The notes: a model not told the origin generated them from the letters alone. 64,000 bases of DNA from Peronospora farinosa (GCA_947646735.1 CANTFK010000961.1:62001-126000), one strand, 5' to 3'. Counted from the stretch's first letter, positions 11,136 through 22,624 are shown. Program-made: numbers and translations.

Positions 11136-12175
11136 CTACTGGAACCGCTCGTTTTTTGGCGGGACCACCGACGACACAGCGTCTCCTCGTGAGACAGCTG
11201 TGTTCATCGTCACCGGCGCAGGTGCACGACAGACAGCCGCACGATGGCCTGTTTTACCACAGCGAAAACACTTCATCGTGTTAGGATTGCGAATGTCGCG
11301 GCTTAGTGATTTGCCGCGACCACGAGAGGACTCAATTGCATCAATTTCCATTGGCTCTGGGCCAGACGTCCGGGGATGTTGTGACGCTGCGTGCAGGTAC
11401 GACGACGCGACAGTGTAATCCTCACGAAGCGCGAGGGCAAATGGCTCCTCGAGGGACTTTGGCTCAGCACGTGTGAGGCAGTAACGCGTCATGCCCTCTT
11501 GCATACCAAAAATAAAGACATGGACTTGTAAAGCCATGTCAATTGGCTGCGTGGTAATGCACGAAGCAAGATGACGTGTCTTCTGCACGTAGTCACGCAT
11601 CGACAGCTTGCCCTGTCGGAGTGAGAAGAAATCTGCACGCAAGCGAGATTCATCTTGAGGAGGCTCGAAAGCCAGTCGTAAGTCACGCTGGATATCGTCC
11701 AGCGTAGGAAACGCCGACTCATCTACGACGAGCTTTCCGAGAGCCCATTCCTTGGCTTTGCCAGCAAGGCGAGACAGCAGAAAATTGACCTTGGCAGTCG
11801 GAGCGTCAATCAATCTTGACGCTATCGCAATATTCACTTCGCGAAACCAGCGATTGAAGGGGAGACGATCCGGACCATCAACGGAGTATGTTGACGTCTC
11901 CATCTTGATAGCGTCATGGTGCAAGTGCGCGAGGGAGTCAATACTCGCCGATTCGCTTCGGTGAGCTCGCGCACCATAAGGTCTTGGATGGCGGCACGTT
12001 GATCATCGGGCGTCGCTGTGCTTAGCAGCGACGTCACAATAGTTTCACCAGACACCGCCGCGAGGCGATGTAGTGCCTGCCACACCACCAAGGTGAGATG
12101 TGGAAAATAAGAATGCTCCAGCGAGACCGCTGGAGCCACCGAAGACTCGCCCATGTTCATCTCGAATTTGGTCAT
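11136..12175 (-). pseudogene. Gag polyprotein (family B, minus copy)
   Basis: Two overlapping frames (12175-11834 and 11924-11136) together give a Ty3/gypsy Gag. The N-terminal part is MTKFEMNMGES...FPHLTLVVWQALHRLAA. The capsid ([43 protein letters not shown]...[25 protein letters not shown]) ends in a complete CX2CX4HX4C knuckle ([14 protein letters not shown]). A single frameshift near 11860-11920 separates the halves. This is the best preserved family B gag in the window; the copy at 57638-58579 has lost the end of its knuckle. Confidence 0.8.
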
Positions 12176-12201
12176 TGGAAGGACTACAAAGTGCTACCAG
12201 G

Positions 12202-12516
12202 TGTAACGGGCTAAGGACCCGTTACCGTCTTACACTAAAATGGCGTTGAGATAGTGCTTTTAAATAAATGTTAGATATAACTGTTCTATTTTTGTTTTGG
12301 TTTTAAGTCGCAGTAAGTGCGAATATGTTCCCTAGCTCATGGGAACCACTCAATATGGAAGTCGATTTATCATTGGCTAATTATTGGGTCTGGCACCCCA
12401 ATAATAAATTAATAATAGAATGACGCGCAGTATCCGCTTATCGGATACTGCCCTATGCCTACTTATGTAATTATGCATTATTCCTACAACTACTTATGTA
12501 ATAGGTTGCTCCATTA
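12202..12516 (-). repeat. 5' LTR of the minus-strand family B copy
   Basis: The plus strand reads TGTAACGGGC at 12202 and runs through A/T-rich sequence with ACCCCAATAATAAATTAATAATA to a degraded end near 12516. The same blocks occur in the 341-bp LTRs at 51153 and 58606. Inside it, at 12183-12200, lies GACTACAAAGTGCTACCA. Read on the minus strand this is the probable primer binding site, TGGTAGCACTTTGTAGTC. Confidence 0.65.
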
Positions 12517-12938
12517 AAATTGGGCCCTGGGACCCTTGGAACCTTAAACTATGGAAACATGGGTCCTTGAACCTTTAAGCCCTGGAACTTTGTGGCCTTG
12601 TAGCCTTGGGTCTTGTGGCCTTAGGTTTTGTGGCCTTAGATCTTGTGGCCTTGGGTCTTGTGGTTTGATCTTGTGGCATTGGGCCCGGGGCCTTGGGTCC
12701 CTGGAATCTAGGGACATTGAGACCCTGGGACCCTAGGGCTCTGGGCCTAGGAACCTGGGACTTGTACCGTCTCAGCACTGTTTTCTCCTTGTACTCTCTT
12801 TGAAGCTGGGGCCTTGTGAGACCTTGTCAACCTGCGAGGCCTTGTTGCTGTCATTCCCTCGAGGGAGTGACCTGAAATGTTCTTGTCTCCTGTCCATATA
12901 TCATCTGGCGCCCTGATTTCCCCTGGCACTTCTCCACA
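12517..12938 (-). repeat. Family A LTR fragment (minus)
   Basis: Contains the family's G/C-rich repeat zone (runs of CCTTGGGTC/CTTGTGGCC, 12525-12745), the CCCTCGAGGGAGTGAC block (12856-12872) and the terminal CCTGGCACTTCTCCACA, which is the reverse complement of a family A LTR start. The other end has been lost. Confidence 0.6.
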
Positions 12939-13146
12939 CCTCCAAGCAGAATTATGAGCTGCTTATCCCGCGAAACTTCGTCATTGATGGCTTGCATTGA
13001 CGTGCACAAGTCATCAAACTTTTGAAAGCGATCCATCACATTTCATTCTTCTACATCTTGTACTCGTGCAGCTTTCGACGCATCTGTACCAGATTGGTTA
13101 TGCTTCTTCGAAGGTATAATCTTCTTGAAATCTTACAGGCTTCCGC
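12939..13146 (-). pseudogene. Ty1/copia Gag fragment
   Basis: Minus-strand translation gives MDRFQKFDDLCTSMQAINDEVSRDKQLIILLGG. The pattern (short helix, then the VSxxxQLxxLLGxL end) is typical of copia Gag (UBN2-type) proteins. Only about 60 codons remain; the family A LTR cuts one end and a solo LTR the other. Confidence 0.5.
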
Positions 13147-13610
13147 TGTAATGGGGCACCCTCCGACTTTACTGATAACAGTATAGTCTACTTTCACTGG
13201 TGACAGTGAAAGAAGGTGCCCCAAAACGTTTTTTACACAAGAGGCAGAGGAAGCTTTACTTCTGAACGATACGCTTAGAAGTAGAGGAAAAGGAGAACTG
13301 TATTTAATATAATTAAATATCTAATAAAACTAAATCATTAATTACCTTGTCTTAATTATATCAAAGTACAAATGTGTATGCTACCTTCGTGCCCTCCATT
13401 AATTGCTCGTGTCCATCGGTCATTGGTCAGCGCGTTGGTTGATATGATGGCCCATATCAACCAATTAGAGGGCATTTTCAACTTTAAGGAGATGCAAGGA
13501 CAATTTCATAGAAAAAGATAATATTGTCAAATATTTTTAGTTATATTAATAATCTTATTGACACGTCAATAATAGTGTCAATATCATGTAACGGGCTTAC
13601 CCCCGTTACA
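13147..13610. repeat. Solo LTR, 464 bp, with imperfect 5-bp duplication
   Basis: Begins TGTAATGGGG and ends CCCCCGTTACA, so it has TG...CA ends in inverted form. Flanks are TCCGC at 13142-13146 and TCCAC at 13611-13615, a 4-of-5 target duplication. The right end holds a short palindrome, TGTAACGGGCTT...CCCGTTACA (13587-13610). No internal coding region lies next to it. It differs from families A, B and C. Confidence 0.6.
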
Positions 13611-13615
13611 TCCAC

Positions 13616-14608
13616 CGTCGCTTCTGAATTTTAAACCATAGACTGTAACAAGTATGTCACATGTATACCGAACGAGTTAAAAAAGTAAGATTGATGCGCC
13701 AACAGTATATGTATGATTTAATGCTGCAAAATTTGTTGACCTTGTCCGCAGTGATGGGTCTCAATTATCATTGCGCATCGTTAAGTGCGACTCAATAAGA
13801 GCATTCTTGCGCCTAATGCTACGAGGCACTGATTGGACTAAGGATGCTATGATTGTGTATTGTGTGGTAGTGAGCGTAATCAGCCTTCCAATTGTAGCTT
13901 CTCACATCACATCATCTACCTGATGACGAATTTTAGGACCACTTTGCAGCAGCAGTCCTCTCCAGCAATAAACGATGCCTCCAGGAGCTCGAATTGTGTC
14001 CAAGGAGACACCTTAATGTTTCAGTGCTTGTGACGGGTCGTATAGCGGTACACAACGCTCTGAAGTTGAACGACCTCAAAAGCTTCATGTCGAAGCAAAC
14101 TTAATGTCTTGATGAGTTATGATTACGGTACGCGTCTAGTCGCCAAAGCGATGAGCAAGGAGATCATAGACGACTCTTAAGATAACCTGATCGGAAGGCT
14201 CTATGCACTAAGTCATTTTCTGGACTGTGAGTTAAAGACGGAAGGCGTGCTGCTAGTCACGTCCTCGCTCGAGGATACAGTGTAAGATGCACATGCTCAT
14301 GTAAAGCTTGATGGTTTAGTATGTTGAACTAGTGGTATTCGTTGTTGGCGACAACGGCAGCATCAACGAACTAATATCCACAAAAGCTAGGTGCTAACCT
14401 AGTAGTTGCTTCAATTCGTTGGTATTGAAGTATCTCGTCGAGTCTGAGCCGCTTTAGTGGAAAGTTAACCCGCCGATGTCGAAGATATGTCAAGTTAATA
14501 ACTTTGCTGATCGACTAGCCTGTCCTGCTAAGTATGACAGGAAAAATTTCAGCCTAAAACGCTACAATTACATTTGAAGACCGTACATACCTGATCTCAA
14601 CTATAAGA
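13616..14608. other. Gene-free stretch with a decayed ORF trace
   Basis: No sustained ORF. Around 13735-13860 the plus strand briefly reads as protein-like sequence (FVDLVRSDGSQLSLRI, then FLRLMLRGTDWTKDAM) before stops accumulate. I do not recognise a family. Likely an old pseudogene or transposon relic. Confidence 0.4.
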
Positions 14609-14668
14609 TCGAACCTACCCCGCGGTGTACTGGTTTACCACTCACTTCGGGACCAGGAGGTCACGGGT

Positions 14669-15794
14669 AGAGGTGGTACCCATGAGTCTGGGTTGGGTAA
14701 TTGCGTTTACCCACGACTCAGACTCATTCAAATTTCACTACCCACGACTTGGACTCATACCCGCGGGTAATTACCCATGTTACCCGCGCAATAAACATGC
14801 AGAGTTGCGGACTATTAAACAATATATAAGGGAAAAATACATTATGAAATTGGTAATAAAAGTATCCACACTCTACGTCTCCCACGTGGGAAGTTCAAGC
14901 GGGCTGACAAACGAAAAAACTAGTCCCTTGCCGACAATGAAACGTGACCATGTGTCCTTATCCAATCCTTGAGGCACAGAAGCCTCTCCAAGCTTTTAGG
15001 AAAAAGTAAATTTCTGTCCCACCGGTAAGTTCTTCTACCTTGAGAGAAAACTCTCTCAGACGGAGCTGAAGACGCGGGGATGGCCAAAATAAAATCTTGC
15101 CATCCTTGTAAGTGTGGAGAATTGCAGATGATGCAGTGCTCACCACTCCAATGTCACCTAGTGTATGCGAACAGGCGAAAGAGCAAAATAAGTTTGAGCT
15201 TTTTCCTCGACTTTGCTCACTGCGGTCTGTCGAACTATGCCTTCAGCAAATGCGAAGGCGTCTGGCTCCATGTCGTCATCACTCTTGTCGTTACCAATGT
15301 TGACAGGTGGCGGAGGCGGAAAATATTCTAATGACTTCTGATTTATGTATGCTGCATCCACAAAAAGCAACTCAATTGCTTCTGGTCTATGGCCAAGAGC
15401 CCAAAATTGCTTTGGCCCTTCGTCGAGGTTTTTGAACCAGCTAATATTCCATCTTGGATCTAACACCGTCGCAAAGAAGTTTGCATCCTGTTTAAACGCC
15501 AGCTTGATATATACTTCTCAAGTTCGCTTAGCATGGCCTGCGCCACCGGCGTTAGTTGCTTTGCATCATATGTGCGGTAGACTTTCACTAAAAGAGGCGT
15601 AATGAGTCACCTATACATTTAACAATTATAAAATAATACGAGCAGGTGTGTCTGATGTATGTCTCAAAAATTTAATGCATGACCCATCGGTACCCATGGG
15701 TAAGGTGGTTAATTAAAGCCAATTACCCATACCCAACCCATGAGTCTGGGTATGGGTAATTACCCACTAAGTCTGAGTCTGGGTACCACCTTTA
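14669..15794 (-). mobile_element. hAT DNA transposon, decayed, with 8/9-bp target duplication
   Basis: Flanked by GTCACGGGT at 14660-14668 and 15795-15803; the last 8 bp match the 8-bp duplication of hAT elements. The ends are inverted: AGGTGGTACCCATGAGTCTGG at the left, and CCAGACTCAGACTTAGTGGG-type reverse complement after AGGTGGTACCC at the right. Subterminal GGTAATTACCC and TACCCATGGGTA motifs are repeated at both ends (14690-14790 and 15690-15775). The interior encodes a broken transposase. Confidence 0.7.
14958..15602 (-). pseudogene. hAT transposase C-terminal fragment
   Basis: Minus-strand reading gives ATVLDPRWNISWF, the hAT signature 'LDPR.K...F', followed by an acidic linker (DKSDDDMEPDAF). 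Downstream, across frameshifts, come LEW-AHHLQF-TLTRMAR and FSSVESFLSR-KNL, then TGGTEIYFFLKAWRGF. These match the hAT dimerisation block (…LA..Y…S..SERVFS…N L…K.W). The N-terminal BED finger and first catalytic Asp are absent. Non-functional. Confidence 0.6.
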
Positions 15795-16007
15795 GTCACG
15801 GGTTCGATACCCACGGCCGACAAATCCTTAAATAATGGAGGTGGGCTCGAACTGTGCATCCGTGTCGCCGTTAAAATACGTACCAATCCAATTGGAAGCG
15901 CAAGCCTGGTGAAATGTCACCCAACTATAAGACCGTCAACCATCTTTAAGCACATAAATTAGGCCTAGAGTGGCAAGGTCCAGTGCAACTCGGACACGCA
16001 TGGGCGA

Positions 16008-16615
16008 TGTAACAGGGCATCTAGATACACGTAAACATTAAGTAATATACTTAATGTTTGGTCTAAAAGTATCCATGATTACTTTTGACCTTTCACTTGG
16101 GTGCGATACACAAATGTGATCCACCCTCGTGAATGTGATATCCATTTATGGATCCACATGGGATGGGATGACGCTAGTTGAAGATAGGCATCGTGACGTC
16201 TCAAAAGGACGTCAGTTGAGATTTTAAATCTAGATTTAAGTTCATGCGACAGGATACGCTTCCAAAGAGTCGCGTATCCGATCTATATATATATATATAT
16301 ATATAGCCAATCAGTAGTTAAGTTTATATTTAATTATCATTCATTAAATATAGCTCAGTCTTGAATTTGCTAATCACCGAAGCACCACGCACGAGAAGCC
16401 GAAAAGCTTCAACGTGACGTCGTTGCCTTCTTGTCTTAGAAGTTCGTTGCACTCTCGCTTAAGCGAGAGGAAACTGGTGGTACGACTGCTTAAGCAGTCG
16501 ACCAACCTCCTAACCACCCTCGCACGCGAAGGAAAGACGGTCTAACCGCTTCCTCGCTTGTGCTGAAGGTGTGTGCTTGTAGTACGAGGCAACTTCGTAG
16601 AAGTGCCTGTCTACA
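16008..16615 (+). repeat. 5' LTR of family C element
   Basis: TGTAACAGGG...GTCTACA. Contains a TA microsatellite (16283-16305), the inverted pair CTCGCTTAAGCGAG (16453-16466) and ACTGCTTAAGCAGT (16484-16497), and the palindromic-like start ACATTAAGTAATATACTTAATGT (16034-16056). Confidence 0.9.
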
Positions 16616-16617
16616 CT

Positions 16618-16635
16618 TGGTAGAACTAGTAGTCC
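16618..16635 (+). promoter_or_regulatory. Probable primer binding site, family C
   Basis: TGGTAGAACTAGTAGTCC starts two bases after the 5' LTR, where minus-strand DNA synthesis is primed by a tRNA 3' end (…CCA). Family B elements have TGGTAGCAC...GTAGTCC at the same place. The tRNA species was not identified. Confidence 0.5.
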
Positions 16636-16659
16636 TTCCCACGACCCGTCTCTCTGAGC

Positions 16660-17645
16660 GTGCGTGTGGTTGACATGGTCCTTCATATGGCCTGGAGTGA
16701 CTTCCCTCACCTCTCCCAACATCATAGGGAGTTGGCAGAGCATATGGCGCAGGGACTTGGTGAACAAGCCCTGGTCAATCTCTTGCATTGTCCTCCTGAG
16801 CAACATGTTGCTCAGTTGGAGCAATTTGAGTCGTTTGTGCTCGGACAGCGTAGAAACGCGTCCGAGGTGAACAGCCAAGCCACCGCTGAGTCCATCACTA
16901 AGACTCAGGATGAGCTTAGGCTTGAGCAGGCACGTAATGAGGCGCTCAACCGAACTGTTGAGACGCTCTCTGCCCGTTCTACTCAACCGAGGCCCATTCG
17001 GATGGACCCTCCGAAGTTCGATGGAACTAGCCCTCACACGATTGTTCACTGGCTATTAGCAGTGGAGCAATGTGGAGTGGCGCAGCTCATCGAAGACGAC
17101 ACCAGAATGGTGTCGTATACCATGTCCAACTTGCGTGGCAAAGCGTCAGAGTGGGCATACTCTGCGCTGATGGCTAATGCTGATGCATTTCCATCATGGG
17201 CGATCTTAAGGGAAAGATTCGCGCCATGTATCAACCGCCTAACAAGGAAGTGTTGCTTATGGCGCGCTTCTTTGGAGCACGACAGGCGAAACGATCTCTG
17301 CAAGAATTTGTGCAGGAGATGCGCTCGCTGTCGGCGTCCATTAATGGGGAACCGATACCGGAACGTATCAAGGTAGCCACGTTCATGAATGGACTTAGGC
17401 ATGGCCCATCGCGTCAGGTCCTTTTCAGAAAGGTGCCAGCGACGATGGAAGAGGCAATTGACATTGCCTTAGTTGAGGAGCAATCCTACAACAGCGCCTC
17501 GGCGACAGCATATTACAGGCCGTCGTCCGAGAGGTCTGATGCCACTCCTATGGAGTTAGGCAATGCAGATGTGATCTGCTACAATCTGTGCGGCAAAAAA
17601 AAAAACAAAAAAAAAAAAAAAAAAAAATTTTGCGAGGCCATATGA
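16660..17645 (+). pseudogene. Gag polyprotein, family C (two lesions)
   Basis: 16660-17220 encodes an N-terminal helical part (LEQFESFVLGQRRNAS, then a coiled stretch QDELRLEQARNEALNRTVETL) and the start of capsid (IRMDPPKFDGTSPHTIVHWLL...NLRGKASEWAYSALM). Near 17200 the frame shifts to 17196-17645 (MYQPPNKEVLLMARFFGARQAKRSLQEFVQEMRSL). The nucleocapsid knuckle CYNLCGK...RGHMMARC is split by an A-rich run at about 17596-17626, which changes the frame. The downstream frame resumes at 17588-17824. Gag forms the cytoplasmic particle in which reverse transcription occurs. Confidence 0.8.
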
Positions 17646-17675
17646 TGGCTCGCTGCTATGCCAAAGTAGCTGCTG

Positions 17676-18233
17676 GTGCTAAGACAGCCAGCAAAAGGTC
17701 TCCCAACCCGAAGGGAGGTGCGAAAATCAGCGTGCACGACGCACGGGTTCAGCACCTGCCCAAGATGGGTCGGGAAATGCGGGAGCGCAGTAGGGGCGGG
17801 ATGCCCTACTGTCGCGGACTCTGAAGCTACCCCTAAGTTCAGAGTGATCGAACAAATGGGTAGCATAGTCCCTGAGGTTCCGAAAGGTCGGACCTCAACC
17901 CTTTTGGTCTATAGCGCTCGAGTACGAGGCTATGACCAAGTGATGACCCTTCTCGTGGATTCGGGTGCATCACAAAATTTTGTGAAACTCGCGGCTCTGA
18001 AAAAGAGACCGGCGAGTGATGAGTCGCTTTGCCAGGATGGCAAGCGAGAAGAGGCGATCGTTCGTTTAGCGAACGGCGCGCTCATTAAATCAAAGGGAGT
18101 TCAAGTTGAACTTGCCTTCAGTTTCAGTGACTTCTCTTGTAAAGAGAAGTTCACAGTGCTAGGTATGGAGAGTCCGTATGACGTCATCCTAGGCATGCCT
18201 TGGTTGGCTAAACACCAACCATGGATAGACTGA
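17676..18233 (+). pseudogene. Retropepsin, family C
   Basis: An open frame of 185 codons. MTLLVDSGASQNFVKLAAL carries the intact catalytic DSGA, and the flap and second motif region ends with [18 protein letters not shown]. The N-terminal 60 residues are basic nucleocapsid-like sequence. The frame stops at 18233 right after the protease, so the downstream RT is not in one uninterrupted polyprotein. Confidence 0.75.
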
Positions 18234-18456
18234 CGTACACGCACAGTCGCTAGCTCTACGCAAGACACCGGAAAGGATGTGCTCTTGCGAGAGGCTTATG
18301 TGGCTGATGCTGTGTCCAACACAGTCGAGGGTGCGATGACGGTATGTCAATCGACACCAGGAACTACCCAGCTCTAAAGGAGTGGTGTAGTTGGAAGTGC
18401 ACTGGCGGAAAGCCAGGTGACACATATTCCTACCCAAGGTCGAAAAGACTGGTGTA

Positions 18457-18945
18457 GTGAACGGGGCGATGACAGGTACTCATGCGTCCAATGGTCCTGC
18501 ACAAAGCCGAGAGCCTGTGGCAGTTGATGGTGGGCTGACAGGAAGTCAAGCGCCACAAAAACCGGTACAGAGCCTAGAGCCTGGTGCGGTTGGAAGGAGT
18601 GCGCTAGCTGAGATAGCAACGACACCTTCTTCCAGGCCAAAGGTCGTGGTGACTCGAAGAACGAGCACCAGACGTATTAAGACGATCAAGGGCACGTCGA
18701 AACGAGTGACCCTTGGATCAGTCTCGGTCCAAGAGGACGGACCTACGAACGAGTTGGCCGAGGCCGTCGAAGACAAAATGCCAGAAGCACCCTCAGCTGA
18801 TGTGCTCCAACTTGTCTTGACATCTGTCGAGGAGATAGTAAATCTCTCGGAGATGACGTGGGATATGTTCCTGTCCGAACTAAAGGAAGGGAAGATCCAC
18901 GAGATAGTCGCACCAGTTCCAGAAGAGAACGTGGTGGACTGTTGA
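18457..18945 (+). pseudogene. Protease-RT linker, family C
   Basis: 162 codons of linker: Ser/Thr/Lys-rich N-terminal half (RTSTRRIKTIKGTSKR), then acidic helical sequence ending in LVLTSVEEIVNLSEMTWDMFLSELKEGKIHEIV. This parallels the SITSLPGLSWKHFLRDLKGGTVEQV segment just before RT in family B, so it marks the pre-RT region. No enzyme motif. 18234-18456 and 18946-19140 are short out-of-frame continuations. Confidence 0.55.
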
Positions 18946-19140
18946 TCTTCATCCACAATGGACGAGAGCGTCTTGGAGACCGACAAGAAGAAACGTTTGC
19001 TGCTCAAGAATTGGAAGTCTTGATGGACAGCCCAATCTATGATGTTCTGTGAAAACATCGTATTGTGTTTCCAGCAGAAGTGCCGAAAACACATCACGGT
19101 GTTTCTACCGTGATGTGGAAAGCTCCAGATTGACCTGGAG

Positions 19141-20496
19141 CCTGACACCAAGTATTGTGTGACCAGGCAATGGCCGTTGCCAAAGGAACAAGTCGATTAC
19201 ATCCATGAGTTCTTCGACAAGCGAGCTAAGGCGGGACATGTACGTGAGAGCAAGTCGCCTCACTGCAGCCCGACCTTCTGTGTGCGTAAAGAAACAGGTG
19301 GATGGTGCGTGGTTTATGCTTATAATAAGCTGAACACGGCCACCATTCCGGCGTAAGCGCCGATCCCGCGGAAAGCTGTTTTGTTGAATTCCATGGGAAA
19401 GTCAACTATCTTTTCCGCGTTGGATCTGAAGAATGGCTACTATCAGGTTCTCATGAGAGATACCGATGTAGCCAAAACGGCAGTAAGCACCCCAAGCGGT
19501 ATGCTGTGGGAGTGGCTTGTGATGCCACAAGGGTTGAAAAATGATCCGGCAACATTCAACCGAGTAGTGGCTCACGTGATGCGTCAGCACCGTGCCTACG
19601 CGCCCCATGACTTTGACGATGTATTCGTGCATAGTAGGGCAGCGGATGGTCTGAGCGCGATAGAGTCGCACAAGCGTCATTTAGACGCTGTGTTGCAGTC
19701 TCTGTATGACGCCCAATTATACGTAAACTTGCAAAAGTGCGTAATAGGGGTCCCCGAGATACCTGTACTGGGCTGCATTGTCGGTGCACATGGTGTACGA
19801 GCAGACCCAGAAAAGGTAAAGGCTGTAAAGGAATGGCCAGTCCCACGTCACGTGAAGGATCTGCGCCAATTACTTGGGCTCGCTAATTACTTGCATAAGT
19901 ACAGCAAGAATTATGCGGAGCAGACCAAGCCATTGTCTGACCTTTTAAAAAAGGATACAGAATGGACATGGTCAAAGGAACAAGAAGATGCGTTCACTTC
20001 AGTGAAGCAATCTCTTGTTAAGGCACCGGTCTTGGCATTGCCAGACGCGGATAAGCCCTTTAGCGTCGTCTGCGATGCAAGCAATTTTTCAATCGGCAGC
20101 GCGCTCATGCAGAAGGATGACAACGGCGTTGACCGTGTCATATCTTATCAGTCTCGGCTTTTAAAAGCTGCCGAGCTGAATTACCCTGTGCATGACAAGG
20201 AGCTACTTTCCATTAAGTATGCCCTTGTGAAGTTTCGGGTGCATCTCTTGGGCACCGAACCTTTTGTGGTTTATACGGATCACGCATCACTGCGGACCGC
20301 TATAAATTCACCGCACCTCTCGCCGAGAATGGCGAGATGGCTAACATTCTTCTCTGAATTTAATTTCAAAGTTGAATATAAGCCGGGTAAGTCGAATGTC
20401 TTGGCTGACGCATTATCGCGCAGACCAGCCTTCGATGTAAGAACAATGTGTCTCGTGCGAAAGCACAAGCTTAGTCGTCAACATTGGCAGCCGTGA
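19141..20496 (+). pseudogene. Reverse transcriptase-RNase H, family C
   Basis: One frame from 19159 to 20496 broken by a single in-frame TAA at 19354. RT blocks: HCSPTFCVRKETGGW, NKLNTATIPA, STIFSALDLKNGYYQV, MPQGLKNDPATFNRV, and the catalytic box as HDFDDVFVHS (the usual aromatic before x-D-D is Asp here; family B has YFDD). The thumb is LYVNLQKCVIGVPEIPVLGCIV. RNase H follows with VVCDASNFSIGSAL, NYPVHDKELLSI and VVYTDHASL, all acidic residues present, ending YKPGKSNVLADALSRR. Makes element cDNA from RNA when intact. Confidence 0.85.
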
Positions 20497-21284
20497 AGGC
20501 CTACCATGTGACTAGCTCAATGGCCTCCGATATAAAGGAGTGTTACAGTCAGGACGAACATTGTCGCCTGCTGTTGGATCATTTTGGTGGACAAAAGGTT
20601 ACCCTTCCGTCGCACCTCAAAGCGAAACTAAATCGCTTTAGTTACAGTGATGGCCTGTTATGGCATCAACTGTCACCCTGTGATCACTTGAGAATCTATT
20701 CCCCTCATGACACAGATCTTAAGCTGATGATACTTCACGAGTGCCATGATGCGCCGTCTCGTGGGCATCTGGGCCGTGAAAAGACATTCTTACGAGTGTC
20801 AGAGGAATTTCGGTGGCCCCACCTATATCGGTGGGTGGCCAACTATATTCGCTCTTGCGAAGAGTGTCAGCGCAAAAAGCCTGCACCTTCGAACAGTGCG
20901 CCACTGAAGCCACTGCCGATTCCAACGGATTGTTGGAAGTCGGTCAGTTTGTACTTCATGTTTGGCTTACCGCCTGACCATAAAGGCAGGACGGGGCTCG
21001 TCGTCTTTGTAGACAGACTGAGCAAGATGGTGCATTTGGCACCATGTAGCACCAAGATCTCAGGAAAAGAGGCTGCACTCTTGTTTCTGGATCACGTGTA
21101 TCGACTACACGGGATGCCCGAGTCCATAGTATCGGACCGGGATCCGCGTTTTACGTCGGGTTTTGGCGACATGTGTTTGAGCTGCTGGGAAGCAAGCTCC
21201 ACATGTCAACCGCTGATCATCCCCAAACTGATGGCTAAACAGAACGTGCAAATCGAGTTGTGGCGGATGTGTTGCGTACAGTAG
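20484..21284 (+). pseudogene. Integrase N-terminal and core half, family C
   Basis: Contains a zinc-binding HHCC domain (HECHDAPSRGHLGREKT, then CEECQRKKP) and the rve core start (SVSLYFMFGLP, where the first catalytic Asp of 'MDFIFGLP' is Tyr; VFVDRLSKMVHLAPC; SDRDPRFTSGF with the second Asp). A frameshift after RFTSGF makes the last 40 residues out of frame. The third acidic residue is therefore lost from this ORF and lies in another frame near 21225-21260. Confidence 0.8.
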
Positions 21285-22624
21285 CGACTCCTAAAGAATG
21301 GAGCAAGCAATTTCCATTCGTGGAGTTCGCTATTCAATAACAGTGTTCACGCCAGTACGGGTGAAACACCGTTTTACATTAACGGACTTCGTCATCCTCG
21401 AACGCCAGTCTCGTTTGTACGCAGCCCGAGTCTTAGTGGGGGAGGGCCCCTCACTTCGCTCGGTGCGAATGCCAAAGAGGGCCCAGGTTGCCCTAGTGAC
21501 ACTGCTAATGTAGCATGTGGTCACGGCACCTATAGGTGCCACAAAGGAGGCACGGCAAGAAATGTCAGTGCTCCTTGATGATGACACTATAGTGTTGTCA
21601 ACAGCGTCGACCCATAAACGACCTCTTGGAGGCGTCATCGGCGAGCTGGATACTAAAAGCGTGAGCGAAGCTCAGCGCTTTGTGGATGAGCGATTAGCCA
21701 TCACACGTAAAGTCCGTGACGCGATGGCAAGCGCACAGGACAAGCAAAAACAATATGCAGACCAGCATGGTCGCAAAAACAATGAACACTTTAGTGTTGG
21801 GGACAACGTGCTATTAAGTACTGCTACCCTACCTAAAAATGCAGTTTCTGTACTATGGTGGTACTACTTAGCTATTGCACCGATTCATTGGGCCCTTTAC
21901 AGTGCTTGAAGAAGTTGGAGACCTAAACTATAGGCTCACTCTCCCACCGTATATGAAGACGCACCCCGTATTCTACGTGGGTCGTCTGCAACGGTATGTT
22001 GATCCAGAAGAGATTACATATCCACATCGGTCTAACGAGACCGATGGTGACGTCGACTGTGAGTCGAGCGTCGCGACCGATCAGGCGACGAGGAAGCCGA
22101 TAGGCTCCCCGTATACGACCGAGGCGATAGAGGACTCGGCGATCGAGGAGGACTCCGCGCTTGACGCGGGTCTCTCATCACCAGTCGATCTAAGATGTCC
22201 AAGCGGGTCTTCAGGCGGTCATACCCCTGACGGTCTCTCGCCCTCACATCGCGCAGATCCGAGGCCAGTCGCGAGACTTGACTCTCAAGATCTGTCACCT
22301 GCCTCTTCAGCGCAGCAGTCTCAGCCTGCGACTGAACAGCAGCAGGGTAGTCAGCCGCGAGTAGGTGGGCGTAATCGCCACTCCTATCGGGCGCCACCTG
22401 TGTTGGTGGACACGGAAGGGAATACGCGCTTCCTTGTTGGAAGGCTGTTGGCTCACCGGTTTGTGAAGCGAAAGCTCCAAATCCTTGTCCAGTGGAAGGG
22501 TTACCCAACGAGCTTTGACTCGTGGGAGCCTGTGGACGCTTTGCGCGTCGACGTGCCTGGGCTGGTGGCTGCTTATGTGAAGCAGCACCAGCTGTCTTCT
22601 TTCTGCAAGGTCCGGAAGGACTAG
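21285..22624 (+). pseudogene. Integrase C-terminus, linker and chromodomain, family C
   Basis: Pieces in three frames: 21298-21513, 21517-21909 (SEAQRFVDERLAITRKVRDAMA...YADQHGRKNNEHFSVGDNVLLST) and 21875-22624 (HRFIGPFTVLEEVGDLNYRLTLP, HPVFYVGRLQRYVDP). The last frame has a Ser/Gln-rich linker and ends in a chromodomain (FLVGRLLAHRFVKRKLQILVQWKGYPTSFDSWEPVDAL) that would direct integration to marked chromatin. 22032-22624 is also open on the opposite strand, so this stretch is potentially coding on both strands. Confidence 0.75.

Larger units (their letters stand above)
14609..15833 (+). other. tRNA-like relic split by the hAT element
   Basis: Removing 14669-15803 (the hAT element plus one copy of its duplication) joins TGGTTTACCACTCACTTCGG-like sequence to GTCACGGGTTCGATACCC and ACGGCCGACA. 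GGTTCGATACCC is a good internal B box, and CTTCGGG resembles the anticodon loop of tRNA-Pro(CGG). The anticodon stem does not pair well, so this is a degenerate tRNA copy or tRNA-derived SINE rather than a working gene. Confidence 0.3.
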
